Under the pieces are notes generated by a model. It was not told the origin of the DNA, searched no databases, and worked only from the letters and a program-made list of their open reading frames with translations. A program made the position numbers and the translations under genes. Positions 1 to 10,077 of a stretch of DNA of 64,000 nucleotides are shown piece after piece. Each line of letters opens with the position of its first letter. Position 1 is the stretch's first letter. The stretch spans positions 6,857,451 through 6,921,450 of the forward strand of contig CM036209.1 of NCBI GenBank assembly GCA_020631735.1, read 5' to 3'. Origin of the DNA: Saccharum officinarum. Taxonomy: Eukaryota; Streptophyta; Magnoliopsida; Poales; Poaceae.

Positions 1-245
1 TCGTCCATATTCGACGGCTCGCCGTGTACGAAGACACAGTTGCGATACGTATGATGTAGCTCTGATGCTAATAAGACTCGCTAATGAAGAGTGTGGAAAA
101 TAATTAGAATGGCTTAAACCTTTAGACCATCGGCAATTATATTTATTATATAGTCGGCATAATTGATACATATGTCCTAGGAGGACTTTTGATACATGAC
201 CGAGTAGGAATCTAAAGTCTATTATATTTATTTCTAATCGTAATA

Positions 246-1555
246 TGAGTTTTGCTCCGGTGATCCTTTCCTGAAAATTTGCACGAATATTAAAGCAGCG
301 GGGTAATTAATTTTAGTTAATTTCTCCATGGGTTTCGTCTGGGCCAGTCCGTCCCATGTCCAGCCCAGGCCCAGCCGCCGTCCACCCACACCTAGCACAG
401 ATGATTCCTACTTGGTCTGGAGTCCGATCGATTTCTTCCATGTGGAATAGTCGCGTGCGCACGTCTTATCCTCTAGGAACGCCATTGGATGGATGGTGGG
501 TGGTGGCGGTAGGCTGCGGACTGCGGTGGCAGACGGGCGGCTGCAGCGATGGTGGACTGACGGTCGGTGGCGGCACCACCCAGCGACGAGGCGACGACCG
601 AGGACAGTCGCCTTCGTCGTCCACCGTTGTACTTCCACAGTTCCACGGCGCCGCCTTGGCCAGTGCATAGTTCACACCCCCTGTACAGAGGTGCAGTGTG
701 CCGTTCTGTTTGTTCTCTTTAATCTCCAAACAACTGCGTGAGAAAATATGAGTTGCTACAATGTGTTGCACGTAGTACACACCACATTGATCATCTAGTC
801 CTTCCTACACGCAAAAAATTAAACTCATGACACTCATTTTCTTAAGGAGAGGTACATGGTTGACATGTGCTGAAAATTCTCGTAGATTGCCACATCAATT
901 GTCTAATCATGAAAACCTTGTACAGAACTCACATACCAAGTCCTGCATCAAATGGTTTTTCATATGCATCTCAAGTGGGATATTTGGCACAAGTCACTGT
1001 CAGTCTCAGGAGGGTGATCAGTTACGCTATGACAATTAAGTCAGGCCTCTAATGTGCAAAGTTAGCACCATAGCAATGTTCAGCAGTTTCCTTTCCAAAT
1101 CAAGAGAGGTAGTACTTTGCAAGCATAGAATGCTGCTAAGCCCGAGGCATATACACCGCGCCAATGATTCGATTATGGGTTACATAAAAATGATTCGATT
1201 ATGGAGGGTGCTGCCGCCGTCCCTCGCCCCTCACTGCCGCGCATGCCCGCGTCCCGCGCTCGAGCCTGGGGCTGCGCCCGCGCGACACCGAGGTCTGGCA
1301 GCCTTCGTGTGGTGGCGGCGCCGCCTCTCCGCGCTCTGTTGCCATCGGCGGTTAAGACGCGCGACTATTACGATCTAAGAAATTCGGACTTGAAGCATGG
1401 AATTCTCTGGAGTCTGGACTGGACTGGGTGGGCAGCGGCTGGACCTGGGTTGGACATGGGTAGGGTCGGGTCCAAACTAAACCCGACAAAATTAATTTCC
1501 TGGCTGCTTTAATATTCGTGCAAATCTTTTTGAAAGGACCACCGGAGCGAAACTC
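246..1555. mobile_element. 1.31 kb non-autonomous TIR DNA transposon, TA target duplication
   Basis: The ends are inverted repeats of about 53 bp (247-299 and 1503-1555) that share the core GCTCCGGTG and the inner stretch GCACGAATATTAAAGCAGC; weaker similarity continues inward to about 70 bp. TA flanks both sides (244-245 and 1556-1557). Units 2, 3 and 2' have the uninterrupted empty site with one TA, for example near 20090, so this is a clean insertion specific to unit 1. No transposase is visible; the inside is partly GC-rich (480-660 and 1200-1350) with only short unsupported frames. A TA duplication fits Tc1/mariner-type insertion, but the terminal sequence is not the usual Stowaway start, so I leave the superfamily open. 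Confidence 0.8.
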
Positions 1556-1954
1556 TAAGTATATGTACTTCTAACATTCTATCTTCATAGCAGCGAGAGC
1601 AAAACAAAAGATTGTGTGACTAGATTTAAAGTCTTGTAGTACCGCCATATATTATTCTATACCTCGCCATCATCAAATGCATGTTTGAAATATGGTCCGG
1701 CATCTAGAACCACGCCTCTCTCCATTGGGAACTTTCAAATAGATTCGGGCGGATTTCCCTTGAATGCTTGGTGATCGTTTCCTTCATTGCACACACACCC
1801 AGTTATTCAATCAGATGCTCGGGCGGCAAGAGCCCCCCTCCCCGCCGCCCCAACTCCACCGCTCCCATCCCCTCGCCGCTGCCAGAGGGCGCCGCCGGGT
1901 TGCCCGTGCGGCTCCTAGGATGGGGGCGGCGAGGCCTCTACGCCCAGGCGTGGG

Positions 1955-2232
1955 TCACGAGCTCTCTGTGCGGGGAGCATGCTCGGGGGCCTGGCTCTCG
2001 TCTCCCCTATCTCCGGCAAGGTTCGGCGGAGGGCCGGGAGAATCCGGCCTTCCTAGCCTCGGATCCACACCTTCCACCGCCGGATCCGCGCGGTCACGAG
2101 CTATCCGTGCGGGGAGCTCGCTCGGCGGCCTGGCGCTCATCTCCCCATCTCCGGCAAGCTTCGGTGGAGGGCAGGGCGAATCCGGCCTTCCTAGGCCCGG
2201 ATCCACACTTTCCACCGCCGGATCCGCGTGGT
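1955..2232. repeat. Two-copy 139 bp tandem repeat
   Basis: Copies at 1955-2093 and 2094-2232 both begin TCACGAGCT and run through GTGCGGGGAGC, ATCTCCGGCAAG and CCACCGCCGGATCCGCG. They differ by scattered substitutions. The repeat lies inside the GC-rich block of unit 1 and is not seen elsewhere in the window. Confidence 0.85.
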
Positions 2233-2784
2233 CCCCTCCCCCCTCCCCTGGTCTTGTTCTCGCGTCCCCCGGGCCTGGAGACGGCGGCCAGGGGACGTTT
2301 CTGGCCGGCTACGGCTGCCGGCAGCCGGTTCTGGGCCTCCCGTGGTCGGTTCTGCTGGCTAGTGATTGCCCCCCCTGCGGGGGCTCTGCTCGGCGGTCGT
2401 CGGCGAGGCGGCGGGCTACGGCGTCGCATTGGGCGTCTTGTCGACTGCTGCTGAGGCGGACGTGCTACGACGACATCTCGAGAATGATCTGGGTGGTCCT
2501 GCAACGTCGCGGGGCGCGCGGTTTGACCGCGGGCGTGCCGGCGGTGGGGCAGCGTGCCCGTGTTTCTTCGCGTTTCGTGTGCAGGGTCCAGCAGCGGCAC
2601 GGTTCACGCTGTTTGGCCGTGGGCTTGCCGGCGGCAGGGCAGCGTGTCCGTGGCGCCCTCCCCTCTGTGCTGCTCTCTGGCTGTTGAGGGCCTTCTCTGC
2701 CAAATTTTGGGAGGGCAGAGCGCTGTTTGGGCAGAGTGATGGCGTCGGCCATGACAAGATCTTGGGTGACAGCGTGTTGGTGGT

Positions 2785-3235
2785 GTCGGCGCGTGCCTCC
2801 CACCTCTCGGGCGAGTCCGGTAGCGGCTCCGTGTCGTGTGGCGGCGACCGGCACCTCCCCTCCGTTCGGGCGACGATGCTTGCCAGTGCGCGCCTCCCTC
2901 CGTCGCAGGCGAGTCCGGGAGCGGCTCTGCGCGGTGTGGCGGCGACCGACACGCGTGGGATGTTTGTCGGCGCGCGCCTCCTACCGTTGCGGGCGAGTCC
3001 GTGTGCGGCTCCGCGCGGTGTGGCGGCGGCCGACAACCCCGACTCCGCCTAGACGAGGACGCTTGCCGGTGCGCGCCTCCCTCCGTCGCGGGCGAGTTCG
3101 GGAACGGCTCCGCGCGGTGTGGCGGTGGCCGACAACCCCTGTCTTTCTTCGTCTTGGAGTTGACGCTGGCCGGTGCGCGCCTCCCACCATTGCGGGCGAT
3201 TCCATGAACGGCTCCACGTGGTGTGGCGGCGACCG
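2785..3235. repeat. Five degenerate ~84-104 bp GC-rich tandem repeats
   Basis: Copies begin near 2785, 2882, 2966, 3065 and 3169. Each carries a GCGCGCCTCC-type start, a GGGCGAGTCCG-type middle and a GCGGTGTGGCGGC-type end. Spacing varies, so the array is old or made of an uneven unit. The repeats give Cys/Gly/Arg-rich frames that are probably not coding. Confidence 0.75.
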
Positions 3236-3519
3236 GCTCCTAGATCGAATTATAAGATGATGGAATGACAAGACAAATAGTAGTAATAAATATATTTATA
3301 CCTTCTATATATATTTTTTTAATATATTGAAATTACTAATTGCGCTTAGTGGTGATGATGTGGATAGCTTGCATTAAAGGATTGAAAGTTAGTGGGATGA
3401 CATGACTATTACTGAGAGATGATGTGGATAGTTAGTGTGAGATGATGTAGATGTCTTGCATGTGGATATAGAACTTGTAGTGACGATTAGTTTATAAGAG
3501 ATATAACTATAGTACATTC

Positions 3520-3712
3520 TTTTTTTTTGCAAATCATAGTGCACACACTCGTACATATACATACACTTACCCCTATAAAGACAAGAACACTGCCACTAAA
3601 TTCTAGAATAAATACAGAAAAATGCGAGTACATGCATCAAATCGAGGACTTGAGCCCTTTGATTGGCAGGTTCGACCATAAGGAAGCTAACCAACTAATA
3701 GTTCACAAATTG
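3520..3712 (-). mobile_element. tRNA-derived SINE, unit 1 copy
   Basis: Read on the minus strand, it starts near 3712 with TAGTTGGTTAG, like the tRNA box A region of grass SINEs. It then has GGTCGAACC, resembling box B, and CTCAAGTCCTCGATTTG. It ends with a GTGTGTGCAC-type tail and an A-run (T-run on the plus strand at 3520-3528). This layout fits the grass SINE group whose 3' part resembles a LINE tail; the family name is from memory, not a search. I found no convincing target-site duplication. Confidence 0.6.
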
Positions 3713-3729
3713 TAATGCACTTTACTTTT

Positions 3730-4130
3730 GTTACAAGTATTTTTTCTCATTTAGAGCAGTTTTTTTTAAAAATACATTAACAACAAAATAACATCAACAA
3801 GTCCAAATAAAATTCACTATTAAAATATACTTTATGAAGAATTTAATAAAATTAAATTGGTGTTTATAGATGTTAGTGCACTTCTCCATAAACTTATCTA
3901 AAGTTAGAAGAAATTTGACTTAGGATAAAGCTAAAAGAATTGTAATTTGAAAAATATGCGTTGTAAATGAGATATTCAAGTTAAGAAAGAGTTAAATAGG
4001 AATATATGTAAATATTTTAATAAAATATGCAAATTTGGAAGAAAAAAATGCAAATTTCCTTGGTATACTTTAGAGTCCTAGTTTATATGGATTTTTGAAG
4101 GAAAATGAAAGATGGTCATATATGTAATAA
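3730..4130. other. AT-rich intergenic DNA, no gene seen
   Basis: This is low-GC sequence with many T-runs and A-runs and no sustained frame. It is conserved in units 2, 3 and 2'. I recognise no element ends in it. Confidence 0.6.
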
Positions 4131-4903
4131 TCTAGTTTTCTTTGTGAGTGAATAGTTACTAATTTTTAATAATACCAAAATTTTATAAAAAAATACAACA
4201 TAATAAGCCATGGATTAATGGGTTTATTGTAGTGGAGAGAGATGGATGGGGATTGATTATTTGTATCAAACAGCCGTCAATGTCATGAGAATGGCGTTGA
4301 GTAGACTTGTGGAGGGCATACTTCACTGCAGGCGACGAAAGCTAGCTATATTGGTCATACATGTCAATGTCATGCCATATATAGAGAGGAAAAAGAAGTA
4401 CCGTTAAGGTAAGTAGCCATGAAATTTTTAGAAGGTTTTTGCACCGTGGGAATGTGGAACGAGAAACAAGACCACGTTCTTCTATGTTTTCAGCTGTTAA
4501 AGGACTCAGCACAATAATCTAGTTTTCTTTGTGAGCGAATAGTTACTAATTTTTAATAATACCAAAATTTTATAAAAAAATACAACATAATAAGCCATGG
4601 ATTAATGGGTTTATTGTAGTGGAGAGAGATGGATGGGGATTGATTATTTGTATCAAACAGCCGTTAATGTCATGAAAATGGCGTTGAGTAGACTTGTGGA
4701 GGGCATACTTCGCTGCAGGCGACGAAAGCTAGCTAGCTTGGTCATACATGTCAATGTCATGCCATATATAGAGAGGAAAAAGAAGTACGGTTAAGGTAAG
4801 TAGCCATGAAATTTTTAGAAGGTTTTTGCACCGTGGGAATGTGGAACGAGAAACAAGACCACGTTCTTCTATGTTTTCAGCTGTTAATGGACTCAGCACA
4901 AGA
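4131..4903. repeat. ~387 bp tandem array, 2 copies (unit 1)
   Basis: Copies start with TCTAGTTTTCTTTGTGAG at 4131 and 4518 and end with GGACTCAGCACAA. Each copy holds a TATATA box-like stretch (GCCATATATAGAGAGG) and an AATGGGTTTATTGTAGTGG segment. The array ends about 100 bp before the copia gag remnant. The function is unknown. The same array has three copies in unit 3. Confidence 0.85.
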
Positions 4904-5011
4904 AAAATTGAAGGACTGAAAACGGCGACTAGAGGGAGGTGAATGAGAGCCGTAAATTTTCTCTCGAAATATTTTCGCCCGCTGTTCCAAAACACTACCG
5001 AACACAAGTGA
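4904..5011. other. Junction fragment between array and copia, resembles an antisense LTR end
   Basis: The stretch at 4927-4944 (GACTAGAGGGAGGTGAAT) is a near match, 16 of 18 bases, to the reverse complement of this element's own LTR 3' end (near 14752-14767). It may be a scrap of an inverted SIRE-type LTR. From 5012 the sequence reads in the plus-strand gag frame, so this ~100 bp marks the broken 5' edge of the copia. Confidence 0.4.
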
Positions 5012-5734
5012 GTTCTCGAAACTTATGAGAGTCTAAAGGTAGACCATAAGAAGCTTCAAAAGTCTCACACTAAGCTTGAACAAGCTCATTTCTCTCTAGT
5101 TAAAAAATATGAAAACATGCCAACTAATATTGAGAAAGCTAAAACTTGCAACATAGGTATATCATGTGATATAATTAATGAATCCTTTTATAAGCCTATT
5201 GTTGTTGCTCCCACTAACCATTCATGTAGCATATCTACATCATCCTCATCTAGTAGTGACGGTTTTACTTGTGACTCCACTCTTATAGTTGAGAATGAAA
5301 ATCTCAAGAAGGAGGTAAAAGAGCTCAATCACACCTTAGCCAAGACTTATGGTGGTAAGGATCGCTTGCTTATGTGCTTGGGTAGCCAAAGAGCTTCTCT
5401 CTACAAAGAGGGATTGGGCTATAACCCCAAGAAAGGCAAGGCCGCTTTTGCTCCTCATAAGACTCGCTTTATGAAGAACAATGGTAGCTATTGCAAAAGT
5501 TACAAGCAAGTTGGTCACATAGAGCAACATTGCATGAACAAGAAATCCAATGCTAATGTATCCTCAATTAAGTTTGATTCTTTATATATGCTTACCAAGG
5601 GTACAAATGGTGTTCATGCTAAGTTTATTGGTACACCATGGATGGGCTCAAAGAAGAAAGTCATTTGGGTACCAAAGAGCTTGGTCACTAATCTTGGAGG
5701 ACCCAAACAAGTTTGGGTACCTAAAAAGAATTGA
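5012..5734 (+). pseudogene. gag: Copia gag remnant (C-terminal part), unit 1
   Basis: This is the C-terminal part of a SIRE/Maximus-type Gag, the capsid and nucleocapsid protein of a Ty1/copia element. The frame opens right after a TGA at 5009-5011. It reads a coiled-coil-like stretch (DHKKLQKSHTKLEQAH), a Ser-rich segment and then a zinc knuckle. The knuckle is C-X2-Y-X4-H-X4-C: the second Cys of the CCHC box is Tyr here and in every other copy. The N-terminal Gag, 5' UTR, primer binding site and 5' LTR are absent. It ends at a TGA (5732-5734), and protease follows in another frame from 5748. Confidence 0.85.
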
Positions 5735-5747
5735 TCTTGTCTTGTAG

Positions 5748-7153
5748 GTCAATTATAAAGCCAGAGGAAGGCATTGGGTGCTTGATAGTGGGTGCACTCA
5801 ACATATGACCGGGGATTCTTGTATGTTCAAATCAATTGATACAAGTCAAAATAGTAGTTTTGATGCTACCACGTTTGGCAACAATAAGAAAGGCAAAGTC
5901 AAGGGGCTTGGTAAAATTGCTATCTCAAATGACATGAGCATATCTAATGTGTTGCTAGTTGAGAGCTTGGATTTCAATCTTTTATCGGTGGCACAACTTT
6001 GTGATCTTGGCTTTAAGTGCATATTTGGTAGTGATGATGTTGAAGTTATAAGTGTTCATGGATCAAATTTGATATTCAAAGGATTTAGACATGGTAGTTT
6101 ATACTTGGTTGACTTCAATGATAGTGAGACACAATTGGCATCATGCTTACTTAATAAATATAGTATGGGTTGGTTGTGGCATAGAAGGCTTGGTCATGTT
6201 GGAATGAAACAATTGAACAAACTTTTGAGGCATGACTTAGTTAGAGGCTTGAAGGATGTCACCTTTGAGAAGGATAAACCTTGTAGTGCTTGTCAAGCCG
6301 ACAAACAAGTTGGAAATGCACATCCTAGCAAGAGTGAAATGAGCACACCAAAGGCATTTGAGTTATTGCACATGGACTTGTTTGGGCCAATAACATATAC
6401 TAGCGTTGACGGCAATAAGTATGGTTTTGTGATTGTTGATGACTACACTAGATATAGTTGGGTGTTATTTCTTTATGACAAGAGTGATGTTTATGATCTA
6501 TTCAAATCTTTTGTCAAAAGGGTGCAAAATGAGTTTGAAACTACCATCAAGAAGATTAGAAGTGACAATGGTAGTGAGTTCAAGAACACAAGAATTGAAG
6601 ATTTGTGTGATGATCTTGGAATTGGACATCAATTCTCACCAACATACACTCCTCAATCCAATGGTGTAGTTGAAACGAAAAATAGAACCTTGATTGATAT
6701 GGCTAGATCAATGCTAAGTGAATACAATGTTAGTCATTCATTTTGTAGTGAAGCTATCAACACGGCATGCTATTGTAGCAACTGTTTCTATTGCCATGGA
6801 AAGCTTGGGAAGACACCATATGAGCTATTGAACGGAAGAAAGCCCAACATTGCATACTTTAGAGTGTTTAGTTGCAAATGCTATATTCTCAAGAAAGGCA
6901 CTAGATTGAGGAAGTTTGAAAAGAAATGTGATGAAGGGTTCTTACTTGGTTATTCTATCACAAGCAAGGCATATAGAGTTTGGAATTTCACAAATGACAC
7001 CTTGGAAGAAGTTCATGATGTTGAGTTTGATGAAACCCAAGGATCTCAAAATGAAGATCAAAACCTTGATGATGTAAGAGGAGATCAATTGTCAAATGCA
7101 ATGAAAAACATAGACATTAGTGATATAAGGCCGATGCAAGTTGATGATGATAG
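5748..7153 (+). pseudogene. pol: Copia pol part 1: protease and integrase, unit 1
   Basis: The open frame starts after a TAG at 5745-5747. It carries the aspartic protease site (WVLDSGCTQHMTGD), then the GAG-pre/HHCC zinc region (WLWHRRLGHVGMKQLNKLL with a later CSAC). Next comes the integrase core with its three acidic residues in HMDLFGP, IRSDNGSEFKN and NGVVETKNRT, and the C-terminal GKTPYELLNGRKP region. Compared with other units, unit 1 has FCSEA instead of FWSEA and ETKNR instead of ERKNR. The frame is split at 7153 by the 2.92 kb insertion and resumes at 10078. Confidence 0.9.
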
Positions 7154-10077
7154 TGTAACACCCAAAAATTTTAAAAGGTTGAATTAAATGAAATTTGGAG
7201 TTAGAAGAGATTTAGTTATGAGTTTAAATAATTTAGATAATATTTAATGGGGATAAAATTTAAAATAATAGGTGAAATATTTGATGATGCATTCATGCTG
7301 TTGCATTTGATTTATTTTGAGGTGTGGTTTTACTTTTATTTGATTTGAATTCAAAATTCATTTTAAAATGGCTTTGGAAAACAAATTTATAAAAGAAAAA
7401 AAAGAAACCTTACCTGCGGCCCGGTGGCCTGGAGGCCCGCCCGCGCCGAACCGAGCCGGCCTGCTCTCCCTCTTTTCGCTTGGGCCGCCGAGCCGAGCAG
7501 CCCGCTTTCCTCCGCTCTCCAGTCGTGGTAGCATGGGCCGGCCCAGGATGTCGCAGCCATGCGCGCGCCCCTCTCTCTAGAGTCGCTGACGTGTGGACCC
7601 CGATGGTCAGCCGCGTCTTCCTTCTTCCCGTCGTAACCGAGCCGGAGACGAGTTCGTCCCCAACCGAATCCACCCGAGTAATCCGGGATTTCCATCCATA
7701 GTCGTCACGTTTTGGGGCTATAAAGGTATACCCGCGTTTCCCCTCTTCTCTTTTCCTATCATAACTTCGAGCCGAACACCGTCAATTCGAGCTTAGGGAG
7801 TTGAGAACCCTAGGCTTCGCTGCCTTCCATCGGTGGAGCTTGCTGTTCTTCCCGCGCCTCTTTTCTTTGCCTTGGTGAGATTGCCATCCTTCCCTCTTCC
7901 TTCCCATGCTTTTCTTTAGGTTTTTAGTGCTTCAAATTGTGAGTTTTTGAGTTTCCAGTGAGCCGGTCATGGCGCCGCCGCCATCCCGAGCCGCGCTTCA
8001 TCCCCGGTCGGTCATAGACGTCCTAAGCCGCATAGATGTGTTCGTATTAAGCTCCGCCTTCGATTGGTGTAGGCTGTGAGTAGTTTGGTGGTTGAAATCA
8101 GGGAAATCGGAGTTTTCCGGCGAGCAACGAAGACCGGCCATGGCGGCCGTCGGCCGGAGTGGGAGGAGATGACCGCGTTTTTCTCTCTCCTTCATCGGGA
8201 GCCGTCCAAGTTTAGATCAAGGCCTCAGATTAGAAGATACCCTTTCGGTCGTGAGTTTTGTTAAAGAACCCCTGCGTTTTTGTGAATTAAAACCCACCGT
8301 CCTTAGCGTCATTCAGGAGATACGTTTGTTAGTTCTGAAAATGTATTTCTTCCCGGTAAATCAAAAATACGTTTTTTGGTATTTACAGTTTTGCCACTAA
8401 ACTTGTTTTGATCGTAAAATCTTCGTTTTAACTCCGATTTGACCCGTTCAAGTTGCGTTAGGTTTGTATTTGCGAGCTCTACATGTTAGTGTAGCTATAC
8501 AGTAGGTTTGAGAAATTTAATTTTTGAGTTTATATTAAAGTAATTATTTATCTATAGGAAATCTTAGAAAATTCATAACTTTCACGTTTTAAATCCGAAT
8601 TTCGTGATCTTTACGTTTGTGTGATCGTAGGAACGTGTAGAAGAGTTTTACAAACTTTTCATACTTTTTTGCTACTGTTGGTGTACTGTTCTAATTATGT
8701 TTCTTTGTTTGCTTCGTGTATGATTGCTCGGATGATTGTGTGATGATGTTTGGTGATTGAGTATAGACGGTGAGCAGTTTCTTGACGATCCAGAGTATTA
8801 TTTTGAGCCAGATCAGTAGGGTCAATAGGAAAGTTTTGATCAAGGCAAGTATAACATGGGACCATCCTTGTTACCTATTCACTGAAATTATCATACATAT
8901 GCATGTGTCTTCCTTGACAACCTTAGAGATTATAACTTAGTGATTGTTACCTTGTTTCCTTGTCACCTATGGGTTATGAATTTGGATAGCTATTGCTAGT
9001 GCTTAATTATGAACAATGATCTTGTAATTTGATTAATGAATTAAGAAATCAATCATTAAGATGATTTTATTACTGTTGAAAAGGGGGCTAGAGCAAGGGG
9101 ATATATTGTTGCTCTGGTTTCTCTCCATAAGGACTTATCTGTACGTGATCATCCGGGACATACAGTACAGCTGTGGGGGCTATATGGCTCTGGCTTTAGT
9201 TGTTTAAAGGACCTTTTCTAGCTTGTTAGTGGTTACCTTAAATGGCGTAAGAATGGCTTGCCACGTTGGGTGTAGGACAACCTCTAGTCTTATGAGTATA
9301 GCCGTGAAGAAAGTGTGCCATTTGAAAAGGGGGGTTCCTACATCTACCTACCGAGTGAATCTAATGGCCCTAACTTGTTAGACGAACCTTTAAGTGGCTT
9401 TATATGAATTCCGGTGCTTTGGGCCTAGCTATCCCAGGTATTTGGAAGTCATGACTCACAGTGAAAGTGTACACCTCTGCGCAGAGTTAAAAACTGGTAT
9501 ACTAGCCATGCCCATGGATACGGGCGGCCTTGGAACATCTACGGATAGATGATCACCATTGTTATATCATGCTTAATTGCTGTGGTTATTATTATGCTCA
9601 TGTTAATACTATACATTATCATTTTTACAATTGATCATTGATTCATTAATGGGAAGTGGAATATCTTGATGCTACTCAATTGCTAAATATATGATGATTA
9701 AAAGCTAAACGCAGTTAAACAATGTCTAGCCTTTTGTGCCACATGAACCCTATGTTGTATTTGTGGAGTTCAACATGGACTCACTCTTGCTATTTCCACC
9801 ATAACAGATGAAGAATATGATGATGATTATCGAAATGAGTACTAGTCTTGGTGTCAACCAGTCAACCGTGTCCCGGTGTTTGGAGTTCCGCTGAAGATCT
9901 ACTACTAGTTACTACAAATTATTGTATAAGACTATGTGTTAAATATTCATTCGCTATGTAATAAGCACTGTGATGATACTATGTAATTTGTCTACTTATG
10001 TGTGCGACGATTCCTGGGGCGCACATGAGTCTTTTATGCATCCTATTTTTGTCTTTAAAAATGGGTGTGACAGATAG
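7149..10077 (+). mobile_element. 2.92 kb solo-LTR-like element (LTR-1) in copia pol, unit 1
   Basis: The element is 7154-10072. It begins TGTAACACCC and ends GGGTGTGACA (TG...CA), with the 5-bp duplication GATAG on each side (7149-7153, 10073-10077). Units 2 and 3 have the empty site with one GATAG. A TATA box (CTATAAAG, 7718-7725) in plus orientation is followed by a transcribed-leader-like region, which fits a long LTR with a ~560 bp U3. No gag/pol and no internal direct repeat are present, so it reads as a solo LTR, possibly of a Tat/Ogre-like gypsy element. It inserted between the integrase and RT regions of pol. Confidence 0.75.
7718..7725 (+). promoter_or_regulatory. TATA box of LTR-1
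   Basis: CTATAAAG lies in the context GGGGCTATAAAGGTATA, about 565 bp from the LTR start. The unrelated LTR-2 has a similar box (GGCTATAAAGGCC) in the matching orientation, which supports a real promoter position. Confidence 0.5.

Larger units (their letters stand above)
1819..3240. other. GC-rich block replacing ~295 bp of the unit
   Basis: Unit 1 matches units 2 and 3 up to the AATCAGATG at about 1818 and again from the AGATCGAATTATAAG at about 3241. Between these points a strongly GC-rich 1.42 kb stretch replaces AT-rich sequence (20344-20638 in unit 2). It holds two internal repeat arrays, listed separately. Several long frames exist on both strands, as expected where stop codons are rare; none shows a domain I recognise and the reading frame is not kept across the repeats. 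It may be captured gene or transposon DNA. I see no terminal inverted repeats or target duplication, so how it arrived is unknown. Confidence 0.7.

Noticed and set aside
1764..2687. 307-codon frame in the GC-rich block
   Set aside because: High GC suppresses stops in all frames here; overlapping frames on both strands are equally long, the internal repeats shift frame, and no domain is visible.
3660..3712. Possible tRNA gene (TAGTTGGTTAG and GGTCGAACC)
   Set aside because: The spacing between the boxes is too short for a tRNA, there is no cloverleaf, and the sequence ends in an A-tail, so it is a SINE.
4729..5007. 92-codon minus-strand frame repeated at 22666-22944 and 37526-37804
   Set aside because: It lies across the tandem array end and the copia junction, has no domain, and the unit 2' counterpart has a stop (TGG to TGA). 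Its persistence reflects recent duplication, not selection.
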